64,000 nucleotides of DNA, taken from contig NZ_JAFCLU010000002.1 of assembly GCF_018130385.1 (NCBI RefSeq), forward strand, positions 367,840-431,839. The letters run 5' to 3'. The translations under genes were made by a program, and so were the position numbers. The stretch's first letter is position 1. Every line of letters begins with the position of its first letter. Below the pieces are notes generated by a model that was not told where the DNA came from, searched no databases, and saw only the letters and a list, made by a program, of their open reading frames with translations. This DNA comes from Bradyrhizobium sp. AUGA SZCCT0283 (GTDB taxonomy: Bacteria > Pseudomonadota > Alphaproteobacteria > Rhizobiales > Xanthobacteraceae). Positions 39,251 to 48,417 of this stretch are shown here, piece by piece.

Positions 39251-40459
39251 CTATCCCGCCGCCACCTTCTGCGCCGGCGCGACGTTGATCGCCAGCTTGC
39301 CGTAACGGTCCTTGAAAGCTTCGGTATCGATCTCTTCGAGCTGGATCGCACCGCTCATGACGCCCTTCTTCCACGCGTCATGTTCGGGATCGTTCTGGAA
39401 TTCCGGCATCACTTCCTTGGCGAACAGTTCTAGCGATTCACAGATATGCTCGTGCGTGTTCCTGCCGGCCTGGTTGAGCAGGATCACCTGATCGATATGG
39501 GAAGAGCGGAACCGCCGCAGCTTCCTGCGGATGGTTTCCGGCGAGCCGATCAACCCGCCGCGCAGCGCCGCCTCCTGCGCCTCCGGGTTGTCGCGTTTCC
39601 ACTTGTTGTACTCGTCCCACATGTTGACGGTGCCGGGGTCCGGGCGCTGCCGGTTCTGCGCGGCGCCGTAATAGCGCAGCGCGAACTGGAAGAAGGTGGC
39701 GCCGTCGGCGCGGGCGCGGGCTTCCTCGTCGGTCTTGGCGCACATGAAGAACGAGACCAGCGCCATGTTCGGGTTGATCTCGTAATCGGCGAGCTTCTTC
39801 AGCCGCTTGGTGATGGCGTTGTAATAGGCGTGCACCCAGGCATGCGCCGCATCCGCGCTGACGAACTGGAAGCCCAGCGCGCCAAAACCGTTCTCGCCGG
39901 CGCGCTCGATGGTCGGCAGTTGCGAGCAGGCCATCCACAGCGGCGGATGCGGCTTCTGCACCGGTTTCGGCACCACGTTGCGCAGGGAAATGTGGAAATA
40001 CTTGCCGTGATGCTCGGTGCCCACTTTCGTGAACATCGGAAAGATCGCCTGCACCGCCTCTTCGAACACCGCGCGCTTGGTCTCCATGTCGCGGCCGAAC
40101 GGCGTCAATTCGGTAATCGACGCGCTTTCGCCCATGCCGAATTCGCAGCGGCCATTGCTCAGGAGATCGAGCACCGCGACGCGTTCGGCGACCCGGGCGG
40201 GATGGTTGGTGGTGAGCTGGAAGATGCCGTGTCCGAGCCGGATCTTCTTCGTGCGCTGGCTGGCCGCGGCGAGGAACGATTCCGGCGAGGGAGAGTGGGA
40301 ATATTCCTCGAGGAAATGATGTTCCACCACCCAGGCGTAGTCATAGCCGAGCCGGTCGGCGGTCTCGAGCTGGGTCAGCGCGTTCTGGTAGAGCCGGAGC
40401 TCGTCGCCCTCTTCCCATGGGCGCGGCAGTTGCAGCTCGTAAAAGATGCCGAATTTCAT
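39251..40459 (-). CDS. LLM-class flavin-dependent oxidoreductase (luciferase-like)
   Basis: The protein has 402 residues from the ATG at 40459, which has an excellent GGGAGG site 6 bases upstream; a longer open frame overlaps the divergent helicase region and is not supported. It begins MKFGIFYELQLPRPW, the luciferase-like TIM-barrel start. It includes YDYAWVVEHHFLEEYSHSPS and RIRLGHGI-like KKIRLGHGIFQL, which bind FMN or F420. Members oxidise small organic molecules with reduced flavin and O2. Substrate unknown. It ends close to flbD in a head-to-head order relative to the helicase gene. Confidence 0.9.
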   Translation of the reverse strand: MKFGIFYELQLPRPWEEGDELRLYQNALTQLETADRLGYDYAWVVEHHFLEEYSHSPSPESFLAAASQRTKKIRLGHGIFQLTTNHPARVAERVAVLDLLSNGRCEFGMGESASITELTPFGRDMETKRAVFEEAVQAIFPMFTKVGTEHHGKYFHISLRNVVPKPVQKPHPPLWMACSQLPTIERAGENGFGALGFQFVSADAAHAWVHAYYNAITKRLKKLADYEINPNMALVSFFMCAKTDEEARARADGATFFQFALRYYGAAQNRQRPDPGTVNMWDEYNKWKRDNPEAQEAALRGGLIGSPETIRRKLRRFRSSHIDQVILLNQAGRNTHEHICESLELFAKEVMPEFQNDPEHDAWKKGVMSGAIQLEEIDTEAFKDRYGKLAINVAPAQKVAAG

Positions 40460-40646
40460 GACGCCTCCCAAGGACCGCTTGTTGTTTTCGGTCAGTGTAT
40501 TCGCCATGCATCCCAAGTCCAGCGTCGACCGCGAAACAGCAATTCCGTGGCGCGGAAGCAGCCTTGCATGGAACGCGCGAATGGTTAGCTTTACGCTTCC
40601 GTTGAGTCGCGGCCTCACCGCCCGCTCTGCTCTCCATCTGGACCCC

Positions 40647-41762
40647 ATGACCACGTTCACGCCGCACCAGGATTCCGCGCTGAAGGCCGTTGCCGACTGG
40701 CTGAAGGCCAAGCCGGGGAGGAACGGCACGCCGCCGGTGTTCCGGCTGTTCGGCTATGCCGGCACCGGCAAGACCACGCTGGCGCGGCACATCGCCGACG
40801 GCGTCGATGGTGAGGTGAAGTATGCCGCCTTCACCGGCAAGGCGGCGCTGGTGATGCGCAACAAGGGCTGCGACAACGCCTCCACCATCCACTCGCTGAT
40901 CTATCGCGCCAAGGAATCCGGCGTCGAGCAGCCGAGTTTTGAGCTGTGGGACGACGCGCCTGCTTCCAAGGCAAAACTCATCGTGATCGACGAATGCTCA
41001 ATGGTCGATGCCGAACTCGGCCGCGACCTGATGTCGTTCGACTGTCCCCTGCTGGTGCTCGGCGACCCCGCGCAATTGCCGCCGATCCAGGGCGGCGGCT
41101 TCTTCACGGACTGCGAGCCCGACGCGATGCTGACCGAGGTGCATCGCCAGGCGCAGGACGATCCGATCGTGCGGATGTCGATGGATATCCGCGAGGGCCG
41201 TGAACTCGAAATCGGCCGCCATGGCGAGAGCGAAGTGGTGCCGCGCAGCGAGCTCGATCCGGATCGCGTGATGAGCGCCGACCAGGTGCTGGTCGGCCGC
41301 AACAACACCCGCCGCGCCTACAACACGCGCGTTCGCCAGAAGCAGAACATCGAGGATCCCTTTCCGGTGGCCGGCGACAAGCTGGTCTGCCTGCGCAACA
41401 ACCGCAAGAAGGGCCTGTTCAACGGCGGGCTGTGGCGGGTGAAGTCACGCGCCCAGCCGCGGGCGAAATCAAAAATCCTGACCATGCGGCTCTCGCCCGA
41501 CGAGGAGTTCGGCCACAAGGTGACCAAGGTCTCGGTGCGCCATGATTGCTTCGAGGGCGGCATCGAGGCGATCCCGTGGGAGCAGCGCAAGCCGTATGAC
41601 GAGTTCGACTACGGCTACGTGCTCACCGTGCACAAGTCGCAGGGTTCGCAATGGGACGACGTGGTGCTGTTCGACGAGAGCTTTGCGTTCCAGGACAGCC
41701 GGGCGAGATGGCTCTACACCGGCATCACGCGGGCGGCGAAGCGGCTGAGCGTGGTGGTGTGA
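40647..41762 (+). CDS. RecD-like SF1B DNA helicase / AAA ATPase
   Basis: The protein has 371 residues from the ATG at 40647. Walker A is GYAGTGKTT (36-44), Walker B is KLIVIDECSMVD, motif III is LVLGDPAQLPPIQGGG and the C-terminal motifs VLTVHKSQGSQWDDVV and WLYTGITRAAKRL are intact. It is a short stand-alone relative of RecD/TraI helicases that lacks the N-terminal RecD2 domains. It may act in repair or replication restart. It ends 9 bp from the convergent caspase-like gene. Confidence 0.9.
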   Translation: MTTFTPHQDSALKAVADWLKAKPGRNGTPPVFRLFGYAGTGKTTLARHIADGVDGEVKYAAFTGKAALVMRNKGCDNASTIHSLIYRAKESGVEQPSFELWDDAPASKAKLIVIDECSMVDAELGRDLMSFDCPLLVLGDPAQLPPIQGGGFFTDCEPDAMLTEVHRQAQDDPIVRMSMDIREGRELEIGRHGESEVVPRSELDPDRVMSADQVLVGRNNTRRAYNTRVRQKQNIEDPFPVAGDKLVCLRNNRKKGLFNGGLWRVKSRAQPRAKSKILTMRLSPDEEFGHKVTKVSVRHDCFEGGIEAIPWEQRKPYDEFDYGYVLTVHKSQGSQWDDVVLFDESFAFQDSRARWLYTGITRAAKRLSVVV

Positions 41763-41771
41763 CGGTCGAGT

Positions 41772-43508
41772 CTACTTCCCCGCCACGAAGTAAAAATCCT
41801 CGCGCCCCGGCAGCGAGCCGTAGGTGAACGGCTGCTGCGTGCGATTGGTGGCCTTCCAGACGTCATCACGGACGATATCGAACAGCTTTCGCACTTCGAT
41901 CTTCGGTTCCTTGATGACGCGCGCGAGCACCGTGGCGAACGGACTGTTGAGGGAATCGCCGTCGAGCGCGGTCTCGCCGTGCTTGGCGGCGTAGACCACC
42001 ATGAAGCCGGCCTCCGGCTCGATGTTGGAGAAACCGCGGTTGACCAGCTTTAGCGCAATCGTCCGCTGCATGGTCTTTTCGAAAGGGTTGTCGCGGCAGG
42101 CGTCGAGCATCACCAAGCGCAGTTTCCGCGCGCCGGCAACGGATGCGATCACCTGCTCAAGGGCGACCGCCTGCGTCTCCGCGTCGCTGTCGGCCTTCAG
42201 CCTGGCGTCGACCGGGATCAGATAGTTCACGCCGCCGATCTCCATGCCGTGACCGGCATAATAGACGACAGCCCAGTCCGCCTTTTCGGCCTCCATGCCG
42301 AATTCGTGCAGGGTGGCGAAGAATTTATCCCGGGTAAGATCGGGCACCAGCGTCACCGTGGCAAAGCCAAGCTCGCGAAAGGTCGACGCGATCAGTTTGG
42401 CGTCGCGCGGCGGATTGGCCAGCGGAGCGACATTCCTGTAGGCGCCGTTGCCGACGATCAGCGCGACCTTGCGAGGCCCCGCCGTTTGTGGCGTCGACGG
42501 CGAAGCCTTGCCCGCAGGCGTCGGCGCGACCGTGCCCAGCAAGGCTTCCAGCCGCTCCTTGGCGATGGCGCGAGCAAGCGTGGTGTCGATGTCCTCGCGC
42601 CGCGCCTGCACGGCGTTGGCCGCCGAGCGATAATCGGCACGTGCGGCGGCGAGGTTGCGGCGTTTCTCGAAAAGCTGCCCGCGGCCGACATAGGCGCGAA
42701 CGTAGTTCGGATTGATCTTGAGCACCTGGTCGTAATCGTTGAGGGCGGCGTCGAGATTGCCCTTGCCGAGATAGGCATTGCCGCGGCTGGTCAGCCCGTA
42801 AACATTGTTCGGTGACTTCGCCAGCGCCGCGTTGCAGTCAGCGATCGCGTCGTCGAACCTGCCCATGCCGGTGTAGGTAATGCACCGGTAGGCCGGAACT
42901 TGCGGACCGTCGGGATTGACCTTTTGCGCCTCGGCGAAGTCGGCGAGCGAGGCGTCGTACCGCTTCATCAATCCTTGCAGGCGGCCCCGGTTGTAATGGT
43001 GCAGGTAGCGGCTCTGATCATTGAAGATGTATTTGACCGCCAGGTTGAACTCGTCGAGGGCTCGCTGCAGCTCTCCCCTGCGCATGAAGATCAGGCCACG
43101 GTTGTTGTAGGCACTGCCGTAAGTCGGACGCAACTGCAGGCACAGATCATAATCGGCGAGCGCACGCTCGTCGTCACCCTTGTAGCTGTAGGCAATGCCG
43201 CGCGCGTTGATGACGCTGATATTCTGCGGCGCGATCTCGTGGGAGGCGGTGAACGCCGCGATCGCGCCATCGTAATCGCGCTTCTTCACCAGGGAGTCGC
43301 CGCGATACCAGAGGGCCGCCGCCCGGGAGGTGCCGGTGATCTTCTCGTCGGCGATCACGCTCTCGCAGGCCGCCAGGCGTGCGGCGGGTTCCGCCGTGGA
43401 ATTCCGGCACGTGTCGATATCGCCCGCCGCCAGCGCGGGGTCGGCGGCGGCGAGCGTGACAACACCTAACAACAATCCCCGCAACATCGGCGGAACGCTC
43501 CAGCGCAT
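41772..43508 (-). CDS. TPR-repeat caspase-like (peptidase C14) protein
   Basis: This 578-residue protein starts with a signal peptide (MRWSVPPMLRGLLLGVVTLA, cut near DPALA). A run of about six tetratricopeptide-type repeats covers residues 60-320. The C-terminal caspase-like domain begins KVALIVGNGAYRN near 347. The catalytic histidine lies in VVYYAGHGMEIGG (near 418) and the cysteine in LVMLDACRDNPF (near 470). Both catalytic residues are present, so it is probably active. The signal peptide places the protease in the periplasm, and the TPR part probably recruits a partner. Bacterial relatives have diverse, mostly unknown roles. No partner gene adjoins it. Confidence 0.88.
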   Translation of the reverse strand: MRWSVPPMLRGLLLGVVTLAAADPALAAGDIDTCRNSTAEPAARLAACESVIADEKITGTSRAAALWYRGDSLVKKRDYDGAIAAFTASHEIAPQNISVINARGIAYSYKGDDERALADYDLCLQLRPTYGSAYNNRGLIFMRRGELQRALDEFNLAVKYIFNDQSRYLHHYNRGRLQGLMKRYDASLADFAEAQKVNPDGPQVPAYRCITYTGMGRFDDAIADCNAALAKSPNNVYGLTSRGNAYLGKGNLDAALNDYDQVLKINPNYVRAYVGRGQLFEKRRNLAAARADYRSAANAVQARREDIDTTLARAIAKERLEALLGTVAPTPAGKASPSTPQTAGPRKVALIVGNGAYRNVAPLANPPRDAKLIASTFRELGFATVTLVPDLTRDKFFATLHEFGMEAEKADWAVVYYAGHGMEIGGVNYLIPVDARLKADSDAETQAVALEQVIASVAGARKLRLVMLDACRDNPFEKTMQRTIALKLVNRGFSNIEPEAGFMVVYAAKHGETALDGDSLNSPFATVLARVIKEPKIEVRKLFDIVRDDVWKATNRTQQPFTYGSLPGREDFYFVAGK

Positions 43509-43752
43509 GGATTTTGGTCGCGGCGCGCGACCAGCGGTTCATTGTGGAAAGACAGGCCCGCACCGGTCAAGCGCGACCGGTCGCCCCTCCTTAAGGCCTT
43601 GCGCGGGCGCAGTTTTATTCACGAACTCGTGTGGCGCGGGCTGTAACAATCCGCTGGCCACGCCGTATCTTGGGCATCGGAGAGAGTTGAGCCAATTGCG
43701 AAACGCCGATCCCGCTCTAGACTGCCCCCAACCATTGCCGAAAGAGGAAACC

Positions 43753-44472
43753 ATGTCCCCTCGCCATCTCAGCCGCCTGTCGCTGTGCGCTGCAGCCATC
43801 GGCGCGCTGGCCATCGCCGCGGTCGCCATCAGCCCCTCGCGCGCCTCGGAGGAAGCCGTCATCATTCCACCGCCCGCTATCGACGTGCAGGCGGCCGACG
43901 GCATTCAGACCGCCGTGATCGCCGGCGGCTGTTTCTGGGGCGTCCAGGGCGTGTACCAGCACACCGCCGGTGTGCTCAACGCGCTGTCCGGCTATTCCGG
44001 CGGCAGCAAGATGACCGCGAACTACACCATGATCGGCACCGGCACGACCGGACACGCCGAGGCGGTCGAGATCAAGTACGATCCGAAGAAGATCAGCTAC
44101 GGCAAGATCCTGCAGATTTTCTTCTCCGTCGTGCACGACCCGACGCAGTTGAACCGCCAGGGTCCGGACACCGGCACGCAATATCGCTCGGCGATCTTCA
44201 CCGCCAATGACGAGCAGAAGAAGGTGGCGGAGGCCTATATCGCCCAGCTCAACGCCGCCAAGGTCTACAAGAAGCCGATCGTGACCAAGGTCGGCCCGCT
44301 ACAGGCGTTCTATCCGGCGGAAGACTACCACCAGGACTACCTGACGCTGCACCCGAACCAGCCCTATATTGCCTTCAACGACATCCCGAAGATCGAGAAT
44401 TTGAAGAAGATCTTCGCGGAGAACTACATCGAGAAGCCGACGCTGGTGAGCAAGGCGAAGGTCACCAACTAA
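43753..44472 (+). CDS. msrA: Peptide-methionine (S)-S-oxide reductase MsrA, exported form
   Basis: The protein has 239 residues from the ATG at 43753, which follows an AGAGGAAA site. It starts with a signal sequence (MSPRHLSRLSLCAAAIGALA, cut near SRA). The catalytic cysteine is C60 in IAGGCFWGVQGVYQ, and the conserved YSGGSK, GHAEAVEIKYDP and DYHQDYL blocks are intact. It repairs the S-form of oxidised methionine, here probably in the periplasm. msrB follows 9 bp later, so they form a repair pair. A longer in-frame open frame upstream reads through the promoter region and was rejected. Confidence 0.95.
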   Translation: MSPRHLSRLSLCAAAIGALAIAAVAISPSRASEEAVIIPPPAIDVQAADGIQTAVIAGGCFWGVQGVYQHTAGVLNALSGYSGGSKMTANYTMIGTGTTGHAEAVEIKYDPKKISYGKILQIFFSVVHDPTQLNRQGPDTGTQYRSAIFTANDEQKKVAEAYIAQLNAAKVYKKPIVTKVGPLQAFYPAEDYHQDYLTLHPNQPYIAFNDIPKIENLKKIFAENYIEKPTLVSKAKVTN

Positions 44473-44481
44473 GGAGAGCAA

Positions 44482-44892
44482 ATGTCCGACACCAAAACAT
44501 CCGGCAAGGTCGTCAAGAGCGAGGCCGAGTGGCGCCGCGAGCTGACGCCGATGCAGTACGCCGTGCTGCGCGAGAAGGCGACCGAGCGGCCGTTCTCCGG
44601 TGAATATGAGCACGAGCACCGCAAGGGCACCTATACCTGCGCCGGCTGCGGCCAGACGCTGTTCGAATCCGATGCCAAATTCGACTCCGGCTGCGGCTGG
44701 CCGAGCTTCACCGCGCCCGCCGTGGACGGCCATGTCGACGAAGAGCGCGATGTCAGCCACGGCATGATCCGCACTGAAGTATTGTGCTCGAAATGCAACG
44801 GCCATCTCGGCCACGTTTTCCCCGACGGCCCCGGCCCGACCGGCCTGCGCTACTGCATCAATTCGGCGGCCTTGAAGCTGCAGCCGAAATAG
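44482..44892 (+). CDS. msrB: Peptide-methionine (R)-S-oxide reductase MsrB
   Basis: A 136-residue MsrB. Zinc-binding cysteines C53/C56 (YTCAGCGQ) and C102/C105 ([13 protein letters not shown]) are present, and the catalytic cysteine is C125 in LRYCINSAA. It reduces the R-form of methionine sulfoxide. It has no signal peptide, unlike the MsrA encoded directly upstream, so the pair may work in different compartments. It has a ribosome site GGAG 6 bases before the ATG. Confidence 0.96.
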   Translation: MSDTKTSGKVVKSEAEWRRELTPMQYAVLREKATERPFSGEYEHEHRKGTYTCAGCGQTLFESDAKFDSGCGWPSFTAPAVDGHVDEERDVSHGMIRTEVLCSKCNGHLGHVFPDGPGPTGLRYCINSAALKLQPK

Positions 44893-44908
44893 TTCGGCAG
44901 CGATCCAC

Positions 44909-44996
44909 GCGTCATGCGCGGGCTTGACCCGCGCATCCATCGCGGAGAATCCTTTCAAAGGAAGATGGATTGCCGGGTCAAGCCCGGCAATGACGG
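44909..44996. repeat. Palindromic intergenic repeat, GGGTCAAGCCCGGCAATGAC family
   Basis: The left half, GTCATGCGCGGGCTTGACCC, and the right half, GATTGCCGGGTCAAGCCCGG, share an inverted arrangement of the GGGTCAAGCCC core. It follows msrB by 17 bases and is of a type common in Bradyrhizobium intergenic DNA. It contains no gene. Confidence 0.7.
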
Positions 44997-45126
44997 CGGA
45001 GATCATCAACTTTGTTTCGAACCGGTTCTTCACTCCGTGCGACCAAGAGCTGGTCGCGCGGGGTTTCTGTTTGGTGGGACTCTTCCGCCGGTTTGCCCCG
45101 TACGCAAACTTAAGGAAAATTTCGAA

Positions 45127-45501
45127 ATGCACATTTCCAAACGTCTGCTGCTCGGTCTCAGCGCGGCCACCCTCATCATGGAGAGCCTTGTGATCCAGCC
45201 TGCCTTTGCCGCCGACAAGGTCTCCCTGTTCAAGGTCATCACCGCCAAGGACGAGATCGTGATCGGGATCAGCGAGGGCGATCTTGTCCAGATGGAAGGC
45301 CAGAACGCCGGCGGCGTCGCCAAGATGCTGGTCGCCAAGGGCTCGATGAGCGCGTGGCAATACGCGGTGCGCAAATCCGCCGGCGGCGATCTCGAACAGG
45401 CGCCGCTGCACAAGATCGGCCTGATCGCCACGGACTCCCTTCGCGTCGAGCCCTATGCGACGCCTTTGAAGGTGCTGTCGATCGACGAGGCGAAGAAGTG
45501 A
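45127..45501 (+). CDS. Secreted hypothetical protein
   Basis: The predicted 124-residue protein starts at an ATG at 45127 with a weak AGGA site 11 bases upstream. It begins with a signal sequence (MHISKRLLLGLSAATLIMES) cut near AFAADK. The mature part, KVSLFKVITAKDEIVIGISE, is compact and acidic to neutral without cysteines. No domain is recognised. It follows the intergenic repeat that separates it from msrB, so it may be transcribed separately. Confidence 0.65.
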   Translation: MHISKRLLLGLSAATLIMESLVIQPAFAADKVSLFKVITAKDEIVIGISEGDLVQMEGQNAGGVAKMLVAKGSMSAWQYAVRKSAGGDLEQAPLHKIGLIATDSLRVEPYATPLKVLSIDEAKK

Positions 45502-45636
45502 CGACGTAGTCATCATTCCAATCTGCGTATCCCCCTTTTTCGGCGGATCGACCAAGGACTCGTGGCCCGGAATATGCTCTGATCCGGGCTGCGGGAGCGT
45601 TTTGGGGAACGCCCGCGAGTCTTCGGGGAGCGCGCC

Positions 45637-45801
45637 ATGTCGCTTGGAACGATACTCGTCATTATTCTGATCATATTCCTCCTCGGCGGCTTCTCCGGCC
45701 GTTTCCGGGGATATGGCTACGGCTACGGCCATTCCGGCATGGGCCTCGCTGGCGTGATTTTAATCGTGCTCCTGATCCTGCTGCTGCTCGGCAAGATTTG
45801 A
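45637..45801 (+). CDS. Small hydrophobic DUF3309-type protein
   Basis: A 54-residue frame begins MSLGTILVIILIIFLLGGFS and ends VILIVLLILLLLGKI. Two membrane-spanning stretches flank a glycine/tyrosine-rich loop (RFRGYGYGYGHSGMG). This is the form of the DUF3309 family, small membrane proteins widespread in rhizobia and often stress-linked. A GGGAG site precedes the ATG. Function unknown. Confidence 0.85.
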   Translation: MSLGTILVIILIIFLLGGFSGRFRGYGYGYGHSGMGLAGVILIVLLILLLLGKI

Positions 45802-46025
45802 GCCGTTAAGTCATTGAAAAAACTTGATTAAACTTTTGTTCCCCGCAGCCATGCGTGGATTCATCATCACCCCCGATCCGCTCGTTCAGGGGTCGCATTT
45901 TTGTCAAAGAAGCTTATATTGGGCCATGAAATGACGTGCACGGCGCGGCCCGCGATTGTGGCCCCACCGTCATCCAATCCCCATTGCTCAAACGCAAGAG
46001 CCGAAAAAGATTGAGGTCACCGTCC

Positions 46026-46310
46026 ATGCGTCCCTTCAGCTACAACACCGCCGCCGAACTGTTTCCCGCCGCGATCCGCAAGAAGAAGCGGGCCGGTTTC
46101 GCCTATCGGCGTTTTGGCACCGCGGCGGAGGCGGTTCGCTTCGCGATCGAGGAATTGCCGGCGGACTCGCTGAACGGCGCCTATCTGCAGGTCGAGGAAG
46201 CCCGCTTCGACCAGAGCGGCATCCGCTCGCTCTATGAAAGCGAAGCCTTCCCGCTGCCGCGCCGTCCGCGTGCGCCCGCCAGCGCCGAAGACAAGGCCGA
46301 CGCGGCCTGA
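46026..46310 (+). CDS. Conserved hypothetical protein, 94 residues
   Basis: The ATG at 46026 gives a 94-residue protein starting MRPFSYNTAAELFPAAIRKK. It is basic near the N-terminus and ends with a proline/alanine tail (PRRPRAPASAEDKADAA). The middle AEAVRFAIEELPADSLNGAY looks like an alpha-helical coding segment. No signal or membrane segment is seen. A terminator follows the stop, which supports a real transcript. No function is assigned. Confidence 0.65.
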   Translation: MRPFSYNTAAELFPAAIRKKKRAGFAYRRFGTAAEAVRFAIEELPADSLNGAYLQVEEARFDQSGIRSLYESEAFPLPRRPRAPASAEDKADAA

Positions 46311-46332
46311 GCCTCTATATTGTCAAACAGCG

Positions 46333-46363
46333 CGCTCCCGGAGTTCATCCCGGGGGCGTTTTT
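46333..46363 (+). terminator. Rho-independent terminator after the 94-residue protein gene
   Basis: CGCTCCCGG and CCGGGGGCG pair over nine bases (one G-T) around an eight-base loop and are followed by TTTTT. It lies 23 bases past the stop. Confidence 0.85.
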
Positions 46364-46369
46364 GTTATA

Positions 46370-46467
46370 GCGTTTTCGAGCGAAGTGGGTGCCGGTTCGC
46401 GCGAAGAAAACGCGTCAAAACAAGAATCCAGAGCTTCGATTCTGATGTAATCAGGCCGAAGCTCTAG
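46370..46467 (-). repeat. Dispersed repeat, GACGCGTTTTCTT family, copy B
   Basis: Read on the minus strand it contains a hairpin (AGAGCTTCG with CGAAGCTCT) capped by a CTGAT/ATCAG core, then TTTTGACGCGTTTTCTT, CGCGAACCGG and TCGCTCGAAAACGCT. It is the inverse of copies A and C. The stop codon of the DUF4112 gene lies at its edge. Confidence 0.85.
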
Positions 46468-47000
46468 CGCGGCTGCCGGTCGAGCCAGCGCTTGAGCATG
46501 CGCACATTGCGGACGTTGGCGCGGAACATGACGTCGAAGGCGTCGCCCGCGACCGGCACCAGGCCGACCACGCCGTCAACCGCGACATTGGCGAGCATCC
46601 GCGCCGTGATGTGCCAGGGCGCCCCGAGCGCGCGCGCCTCCTGTACTACCCACAGCGAAATCGCCGTCGTGATGATGTCGCCGACCACGGGGATCAGCCC
46701 GATCAGCCCGTCGATGCCGTAGCGGAAATTGGTGCCGGGCACGATGAAGGCGACGTCGAGCAATTTGGCGATGGCATCGAGCCGCGCCAGCCGCTGCTCG
46801 CGCGTCAGGTCGCCGAACGGATTGGCGGCGGAATGACCGAAATCGAACCGCAAGCCCTCGAACTGCGTGCGCAGGCTCGCATCGGGGATTTCGCGCCCCT
46901 CCTGGTCGATGACAGGGCCGCGCCCCGCCGCACGCCCGCGGAAGGGCTGCTCGGTGCGCGAACGAGGGGGCACAATGATATCGTCGTTTGACATGGTCAT
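46464..47000 (-). CDS. DUF4112 family membrane protein
   Basis: The protein has about 178 residues from the ATG at 47000 (an ATG at 46994 and a GTG at 47003 are alternatives). The DUF4112 core is recognisable as RLDAIAKLLDVAFIVPGTNF then YGIDGLIGLIPVVGDIITTA and GLVPVAGDAFDVMFRANVRN. Two hydrophobic glycine-rich hairpins (near 105-125 and 145-165) suggest shallow membrane insertion. The function of the family is unknown. Confidence 0.85.
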   Translation of the reverse strand: MTMSNDDIIVPPRSRTEQPFRGRAAGRGPVIDQEGREIPDASLRTQFEGLRFDFGHSAANPFGDLTREQRLARLDAIAKLLDVAFIVPGTNFRYGIDGLIGLIPVVGDIITTAISLWVVQEARALGAPWHITARMLANVAVDGVVGLVPVAGDAFDVMFRANVRNVRMLKRWLDRQPR

Positions 47001-47089
47001 CACATGGTAACGCGAATGCGAGGCGCAAGTTGCGTCAAATTATCGCTCGTTTTGATCGCAGATCCAGCGGCGGTCTTTGAGGAATACGC

Positions 47090-48052
47090 CTACCTCCCCC
47101 GCGCCGCCGTCGGTGTCAGGCCGAAGCGGCGGCGGAAGCAGCGATTGAAATAGGACAGATCGTTGAAGCCGCATGCGAAGGCGACATCGCTGATGCGCCG
47201 CTCGCCGGCATGCGCCAGCAAGTCCGCCGCCTTGCGCAGCCGCAATTCCAATAGCCGCATGGTGAAGCTGGCGCCGGCTTCATAGAGCAATTCGTTGACA
47301 TAGCGCTCCGACAGGCCGGCGGCGGCGGCAAGTTTCTGCGCCGAGAAATCCGGCTCCGTGAAGCGCTTTTCCAGGATCATCAGCACGGCCTTCAGCCGCA
47401 CCGCGCGCACGCCGCCGCGCCGCGCGGCGCCAGCGACATCGCTGCGCGCGCCGAGGCCGAGCGCCGCCAGATCCATCAGATGGCTTGCAATGGCAAAGCC
47501 CGCCTCGTCGACGGCGCCCGGATGGCGCAGCAACAGATCGCTGTAATCCATCGCCAGCGACAGCGCCCCACCCGGCTCCAACTCGCGGGCGACCAGATCG
47601 TCGACATCAGACACCATCGCCTTCAGCGTCGCCATCGGCAGATGCACATTGGTGAAGCGCTTTTCGTTCATGCCGTCGGCCGCGAAGAACGGCTCGTCGA
47701 GCTTGAGCAGCGCGATCGATCCCGGCCGCATGGTGAATTCGCGGCCGCGATGGGTGACGCGGGATTCGCAGGCACCGGTGTTGCGCGCCAGGCAATAGCG
47801 GTCGTCATTGGTCGCCAGCACCTGGCGCTTTTCGCGCCGCACTGTGGTGAAGGTGCCGTCGCAGCGGCCGAGCATGGTGGTGCCGACATGGATCGAATTC
47901 ATCGCCGCGCGAAACGGCACGTCCTCGGCCGGATCGAGCTCGCCGGTGTTGGAGAAATGCTCGAACAGCTCGGCGAAAAACATGAAGCGCTGCCGCTCAC
48001 TCAGGCCCTGCGGCAGCATGTCGGTCGACAGCATTTTCTTGAGAACGGGCAT
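47090..48052 (-). CDS. AraC-family transcriptional regulator
   Basis: A 320-residue regulator. The C-terminal two-part helix-turn-helix domain covers residues 220-318 and contains FSAQKLAAAAGLSERYVNEL and ISDVAFACGFNDLSYFNRCF. The N-terminal ~200 residues form an AraC-binding-like sensory domain (ARNTGACESRVTHRGREFTM). No clear divergent target lies beside it, apart from the small ORF set starting at 48418. The effector is unknown. Confidence 0.92.
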   Translation of the reverse strand: MPVLKKMLSTDMLPQGLSERQRFMFFAELFEHFSNTGELDPAEDVPFRAAMNSIHVGTTMLGRCDGTFTTVRREKRQVLATNDDRYCLARNTGACESRVTHRGREFTMRPGSIALLKLDEPFFAADGMNEKRFTNVHLPMATLKAMVSDVDDLVARELEPGGALSLAMDYSDLLLRHPGAVDEAGFAIASHLMDLAALGLGARSDVAGAARRGGVRAVRLKAVLMILEKRFTEPDFSAQKLAAAAGLSERYVNELLYEAGASFTMRLLELRLRKAADLLAHAGERRISDVAFACGFNDLSYFNRCFRRRFGLTPTAARGR

Positions 48053-48417
48053 CGGCGGGAAGTTCTGGTGGCAGGCAGTGCAGTCTGGCCACGGCCGGAT
48101 GAACGCCGGCTGAAGGCCCCGCAGCCTACAACCATTTTGTTCCTGATTAAATCAGGATCAAAATGGCTGTAGGTCTTTTGTTTTGACGCGTTTTCTTTAC
48201 GCGAACCGGGTGTCCACTTCGCTCGAAAACGCTGTGGCAATACGGCCTTGCGAAGCAAACAGCGCCGGACAGTCCAAATCCCCGATCTTCCGGCGCCTGC
48301 CAGTCCAAGACGCGGCCTGCGACCGGGCTTAACCGTGCGGCGGCAGCGGCCGCCGGGGGCTGCCGCATTCCGCAACCGGAATGGCCAGCGTTGGACAACC
48401 TCAGAGGAGACCAGGAG
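48053..48417. other. Intergenic region with repeat copy C
   Basis: This 365-base stretch holds a long imperfect palindrome centred on CCTGATTAAATCAGG and a copy of the GACGCGTTTTCTT repeat. I see no gene in it; it also must contain the promoters of the AraC gene and the 48418 gene. Confidence 0.6.
48130..48233 (+). repeat. Dispersed repeat, GACGCGTTTTCTT family, copy C
   Basis: A hairpin with CTGATT/AATCAG apex is embedded in a longer palindrome (arms CCTACA and TGTAGG about 50 bases apart). It is followed by TTTTGACGCGTTTTCTTTAC, GAACCGGGTGTCCAC and CTCGAAAACGCT. It has the same architecture as copy B, in the opposite orientation. Confidence 0.85.

Noticed and set aside
44299..45732. A 477-codon minus-strand open frame
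   Set aside because: It covers msrA 3' end, msrB and the secreted protein in antisense and has no recognisable protein pattern.
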